Shown here in pieces: positions 60,906 through 64,000 of a stretch of 64,000 nucleotides of DNA; positions within the stretch are counted from its first letter, which is position 1, and the number at the start of each line of letters is the position of its first letter. The notes under the pieces were generated by a model that was not told where the DNA came from, made no database searches, and worked only from the letters and a program-made list of their open reading frames with translations. The translations under genes were made by a program, and so were the position numbers. This stretch comes from an uncultured Treponema sp. (lineage in GTDB: Bacteria; Spirochaetota; Spirochaetia; Treponematales; Treponemataceae). The stretch lies in the NCBI GenBank assembly GCA_946615905.1, contig CAMOIE010000012.1:28617-92616 (forward strand). Reading direction: 5' to 3'.

Positions 60906-63260
60906 TTATTTCTCTTCCTCGATTTTGGCGTTTTTGTCCACTTTGGCAGAATAGGAGCCGCTTGCGTAAACCTTGTTTCCTGAGAAGTCAGAGATATTGA
61001 AGGTCACGCACTCTTTTTCTTCCTTGTACTCCAAGTGGAAAACGACGACTGAATCCGGCAGAATCTTGTTGGAGAACTTAAAGCGCTTGATGTCAGGCGT
61101 TGAAAGCTCCGTTCCGAAATAGCGCTGGGCGTAGTGGGTAACGAGGTCAATCTGTGCGACTGCCGGAAGAAGCTTCATCTCCGGAAAGTGGCCGTCAAAA
61201 TAGTTTGACGAGGCCGGAATTGAGACTTCAAGCTCCACCATTCCTTCTTTCTGGCTCAAGATTGTCTCGGCGGGAATCCCGTGGGGATTCTCTGGAACAA
61301 AGAGTGCCTGGATCACGGGCTTCTTTTTCTTTCCCTGGGAATCAACTGGAATCTCGTCAAGGAATCTCCATTTTTTAGGCAGGACGACGTTCTCAAAGAA
61401 ATTCATCAGGTAGTCGTGGAAGTGGCGGTTAATCAGATATTTTTCTGTGTCCGCGAACTTCTTTGTGCCCTCGTCATTAAGAACAACTGCTGCGGCAAGA
61501 TATTGTCGCCGGTCGCTCATGGGGACTACAGCGCAGTCTTTTACAAGGCCGGACTCCATCAGGCGGGTCTCAACCTCAGTAACAGAAATGCGCTTCTCTT
61601 CGATTTTTACGATCGAGTCAGCCCGTCCCTTCAAAATGAAAGAGCCGTCTTCCATGATGTCAACCAAGTCTCCGGTTTGAACGCCCTTTGGATTCTGGAT
61701 ATAGGGGGAAGAAATCGCAAGGCAGCCTTCCTCGTTCTTCCAGATTGTCGCGGTCGGAATCGGGTGCCAGTTGAGCCCATTCTTTGACTGGCGGTAGGCG
61801 ATTGCACCTGTCTCCGTGGAGCCGTAGCCTTCCCATGGCCAGTAGCCGAAAATATCGTTGGTCTCTTTTGCGACTTCAGGGGTCAAAAGTCCGCCCGAAG
61901 TGAATATAAATGGGTCGACCATGTTGAGTTTTTTTCCCTCGCGGGAAGCGTTTGTTCTCTTCAAGAAGGCCGGAACTGCGATGATTGCGTAGGGAACGTC
62001 ATCAAGAGGTTCGAATTCTTCCGGGAATTCAATCTTGTAGCGGCGGCAGGGAATTCCAAGCGTGAAAGGAATTACAACGTAGTACAAAAATCCGTAGATG
62101 TGGTGCTGGCTTACGGTCGCGATGAACTTGCGCTTGAGCCATTCTTCGCCCCAACGTCCGATTACGTAAGTCGTGTCCCTCTCCATTTCAAGAAGACGCT
62201 GCTGGACTTTCTTTGGGTGGCCGGTCGTTCCAGACGTGTAAAAACGGATGTCGGTCTCGGCGGGAACAATCGTGATTTTTTCGAATTTTTCTTCTTCGCT
62301 GGGGGCCGGTTCATTTTCCACGAGTTCGGGCAAAAAGTCAGAGTCAGCCTGATTGGGCGCGTCGGTCAAAAAGCGGATGTCAGGCTCGCTGCGGATTTCG
62401 GCGATGAACTGGGGGGAAATATTTGCGGTCAAAAGAATCTGTTTTTTACATTGTAGGAGGGCGACAAGGGATGCTGTGAAATACCACCAGTCGTCGCAGT
62501 GAAGAATCCATTTTTGCGTATCGGCGTGTGAGCGGATAAAGCGGCGGAGTTTGGCTGTGTTCTCAAGGAACTGGCCCCATGTGAAATACTTTCCGTCAGA
62601 CCACTTGCGCTCATAGCACATCACCATGTCGAGCGGGCGGGACTTTGCGTCAAATGTTGAGATTGGAGTGAGTTTTGGCATTTTTTTGTTTACGACCTTC
62701 CTTATTATAAATTCCACGGTGAAAAGTATGCCCATCAGGACATAGGCGATTCCCCCGTTATATACAGACCATAAAAGCTCGTTTTTCAAAAAGACCGTGG
62801 CAAGGGCGGTCAATCCGTTCAAAACGAAAAAGACGCACCAGACAAGAGTCACCTTGCGGCAGTAGTCTTCAACCCTTTTTCCGCTGATTGATTCAGGCAG
62901 ACCTCTGTTTTGCAGACAGGCCATTCGGAAGCAGATGTTTGGCGGATTGAAAAGCGTGTATGAAAAAGTGAATAAAAAAATCCCAGAAATTAAAACCGGG
63001 TACAATTTGATGAAAAGCGTGGAGCCGGTGAAAAAACAGACGAGTCCGGCCGTAAGCAGGAGGGCGGCGGAAATGAAAAGCCTTAGGTTTTCTTTGAATT
63101 TGCCCTTTCCTGTCGCGGAAAGAAGGTAGACCAGACCTATGAAAATTATAAAGAGTGAAAATACGCGGAAGGGAACTTTTAAAATCACCAGGCAGAGAAA
63201 AACAATCGCCGGGTAAAGGGCGGAAGCCACAAAAAACAGCGCTTTTAAAAGACCCTTCAT
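60906..63260 (-). CDS. ApeG-ApeH-ApeI-like fusion: membrane domain, acyl-AMP ligase, hotdog dehydratase
   Basis: 784 residues. Residues 1-195: membrane domain with the COG4648 pattern (RVEDYCRKVTLVWCVFFVLNG, then YNGGIAYVLMGILFTVEF). 200-665: adenylation enzyme with FYTSGTTGHPKKV (P-loop, about 340), YGSTETGA, GDLVDIMEDGSFILKGRADSIVK split by the usual spacing, and the C-terminal lysine in SQGKKKKP. 680-784: FabZ-type hotdog, NYFDGHFPEMKLLP. In known aryl-polyene clusters these are three separate genes in this order. Predicted to activate an acyl starter for ACP loading and dehydrate intermediates. Gap to the ACP is 10 bases. Confidence 0.85.
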   Translation of the reverse strand: MKGLLKALFFVASALYPAIVFLCLVILKVPFRVFSLFIIFIGLVYLLSATGKGKFKENLRLFISAALLLTAGLVCFFTGSTLFIKLYPVLISGIFLFTFSYTLFNPPNICFRMACLQNRGLPESISGKRVEDYCRKVTLVWCVFFVLNGLTALATVFLKNELLWSVYNGGIAYVLMGILFTVEFIIRKVVNKKMPKLTPISTFDAKSRPLDMVMCYERKWSDGKYFTWGQFLENTAKLRRFIRSHADTQKWILHCDDWWYFTASLVALLQCKKQILLTANISPQFIAEIRSEPDIRFLTDAPNQADSDFLPELVENEPAPSEEEKFEKITIVPAETDIRFYTSGTTGHPKKVQQRLLEMERDTTYVIGRWGEEWLKRKFIATVSQHHIYGFLYYVVIPFTLGIPCRRYKIEFPEEFEPLDDVPYAIIAVPAFLKRTNASREGKKLNMVDPFIFTSGGLLTPEVAKETNDIFGYWPWEGYGSTETGAIAYRQSKNGLNWHPIPTATIWKNEEGCLAISSPYIQNPKGVQTGDLVDIMEDGSFILKGRADSIVKIEEKRISVTEVETRLMESGLVKDCAVVPMSDRRQYLAAAVVLNDEGTKKFADTEKYLINRHFHDYLMNFFENVVLPKKWRFLDEIPVDSQGKKKKPVIQALFVPENPHGIPAETILSQKEGMVELEVSIPASSNYFDGHFPEMKLLPAVAQIDLVTHYAQRYFGTELSTPDIKRFKFSNKILPDSVVVFHLEYKEEKECVTFNISDFSGNKVYASGSYSAKVDKNAKIEEEK

Positions 63261-63270
63261 TTTTATTCCG

Positions 63271-63519
63271 TCAGTCCTGTTTTAAAAGAGGATAGAGGAG
63301 GTCAATCGTGTCCTGACATGTTTTGACGTTCTTGAACATGGCGGGCGCGATTTTTCCGTTGACGTAGGGTTTCATTTTGACGATGAGCTCCACCGCATCG
63401 ATTGAATCCAAGTCCAAGTCCTTAACGATGTTTGCTTCCGGTTTGACAAGCTCTTCTTCCACGTCAAAGTCATTGATTAAAACGTTCTTCAAAACGCCGA
63501 AAAGTTCATCTTTAGTCAT
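63271..63519 (-). CDS. Acyl carrier protein (ApeF-like)
   Basis: 82 residues. Phosphopantetheine serine in DLDLDSIDAVEL (about 39). The helix-III region PYVNGKIAPAMFKNVKTC is unusual for a FabD-type ACP. Start overlaps the first ACP gene by 8 bases (ATGACTAA). Confidence 0.92.
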   Translation of the reverse strand: MTKDELFGVLKNVLINDFDVEEELVKPEANIVKDLDLDSIDAVELIVKMKPYVNGKIAPAMFKNVKTCQDTIDLLYPLLKQD

Positions 63520-63781
63520 TTGCTTTTCCCTGTTCAGCTGAGATATATTCGGCGAGAGCGTTCACAGAAGCGAAGTGAGCTTTTGTCTCCGCGTTTTCCG
63601 CATTGAATTTAACGCCGAACTTCTTTTTTAATGCGACTCCGAGTTCCAGAGCGTCGATAGAGTCAAGTCCAAGTCCTGTTCCAAAAAGCGGCTCTGAGTC
63701 AACGATTTTTTCCGGAGTGATGTCCTCAAGTTCGAGAGAGGAAATTATACATTCTTTGATTTGTCTTTTAAGTTCGTCCAT
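63512..63781 (-). CDS. Acyl carrier protein (ApeE-like)
   Basis: 89 residues from ATG 63781, with GAGG upstream; a longer frame beginning 60 bases upstream has a hydrophobic stretch without support. Serine site GLGLDSIDALELG (about 41). First gene of the ACP-ACP-ligase operon. Two consecutive specialised ACPs are typical of aryl-polyene loci. Confidence 0.92.
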   Translation of the reverse strand: MDELKRQIKECIISSLELEDITPEKIVDSEPLFGTGLGLDSIDALELGVALKKKFGVKFNAENAETKAHFASVNALAEYISAEQGKAND

Positions 63782-64000
63782 AAAAATCCTCAAAAATTTG
63801 AATAATGTAACAAATATATAAAAAATCCTGTAAAAAATCAAACGGAATATATTGAAAAGACTTTGTGCGCAAAGGATTGTAGCAGCTGCGAAGCAGTCCT
63901 GAGCGAAGCGAATGGATGAGCCGCGGTTAGACGGCGAACTGCGGAAAGTGAACTGAACCCATTTTATTGGACAGTTTACGCAACCAATATTTTAGCTTTT
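63782..64000. repeat. Promoter region and dispersed repeat R8
   Basis: 63782-63865 is AT-rich and presumably holds the ACP promoter. 63870-63960 is GC-rich and repeat-like: AAGGATTGTAGCAGC and GCGAAGCAGTCC recall GGGATTGTAAGGGGC with nearby GCGAAAGCGC at 55182, and TTATTGGACAG resembles TCTATTGGACAG at 53318 and 53597. No gene is seen. Confidence 0.55.

Overview
The window looks like chromosome of a host-associated treponeme (Spirochaetes, gut or rumen type). This is inferred from the gene families and their arrangement: TRAP transporters beside mannonate dehydratase, a MoxR-Bat aerotolerance locus, an XPB-type helicase with a partner protein, and an orphan oligopeptide ABC ATPase. It also fits the many lipoproteins and the density of GC-rich dispersed repeats. 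No rRNA, prophage, IS transposase or CRISPR array was seen.

Region 1 (140-9746) is a hexuronate/sugar-acid catabolic island. It holds mannonate dehydratase uxuA, two complete tripartite TRAP transporters (dctPQM twice), a zinc-dependent dehydrogenase and a GntR/FCD regulator. Six copies of a palindrome with core TAACATGTTA lie only in the intergenic spaces of this island. In four of them the palindrome contains the -10 hexamer of a recognisable promoter, so the regulator probably represses the whole island including its own gene.

Region 2 (9865-25549) is mixed housekeeping: a degenerate-GGDEF/EAL phosphodiesterase, a dicarboxylate/amino-acid symporter, an MgtC-like protein, XPB helicase and its partner, a ribosome hibernation factor, ComM, tRNA-Leu, RecQ, a solute-binding lipoprotein and an aminotransferase. 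Region 3 (25668-34744) is the moxR-DUF58-bat operon, followed by Smr, a membrane DnaJ-like protein, IF-1 and a DksA-type zinc finger. Region 4 (34750-42578) carries a phosphorelay (REC-STAS-like-REC protein and a hybrid kinase with two REC domains and an HPt) overlapping a PHP phosphatase, then OppA, an unknown 470-residue protein and RNase HI.

Region 5 (42600-45370) contains tRNA-Thr(CGU) followed by an array of three extra copies of the tRNA 3' end at a period of about 210 bp. The copies alternate with two kinds of long, structured inverted-repeat unit. Region 6 (45371-53243) has OppF, VanZ, an AAA-ATPase/nuclease protein, ValS, an RSH-type HD hydrolase and GAPDH. GAPDH is followed by a 277-bp tandem repeat carrying copies of its own 3' end, plus synonymously different relics of the GAPDH C-terminal motif.

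Region 7 (54073-63781, minus strand) resembles the accessory half of an aryl-polyene (APE/flexirubin-type) locus: two acyl carrier proteins; one polypeptide joining an ApeG-like membrane domain, an acyl-AMP ligase and a FabZ-like hotdog; a GT2 glycosyltransferase; a COG4261-like acyltransferase; a 4HBT thioesterase; a LolA-like protein; and an MMPL exporter. No ketosynthase or ketoreductase is in the window. The repeat tract at 53205-54085 sits where they would be expected.

Two signals cut across the window. Many genes have a -10 hexamer only 5 to 10 nt before the start codon and no Shine-Dalgarno, which suggests widespread leaderless mRNAs. GC-rich dispersed repeats occur both between genes and in frame inside coding sequences (the XPB helicase and the MMPL exporter).
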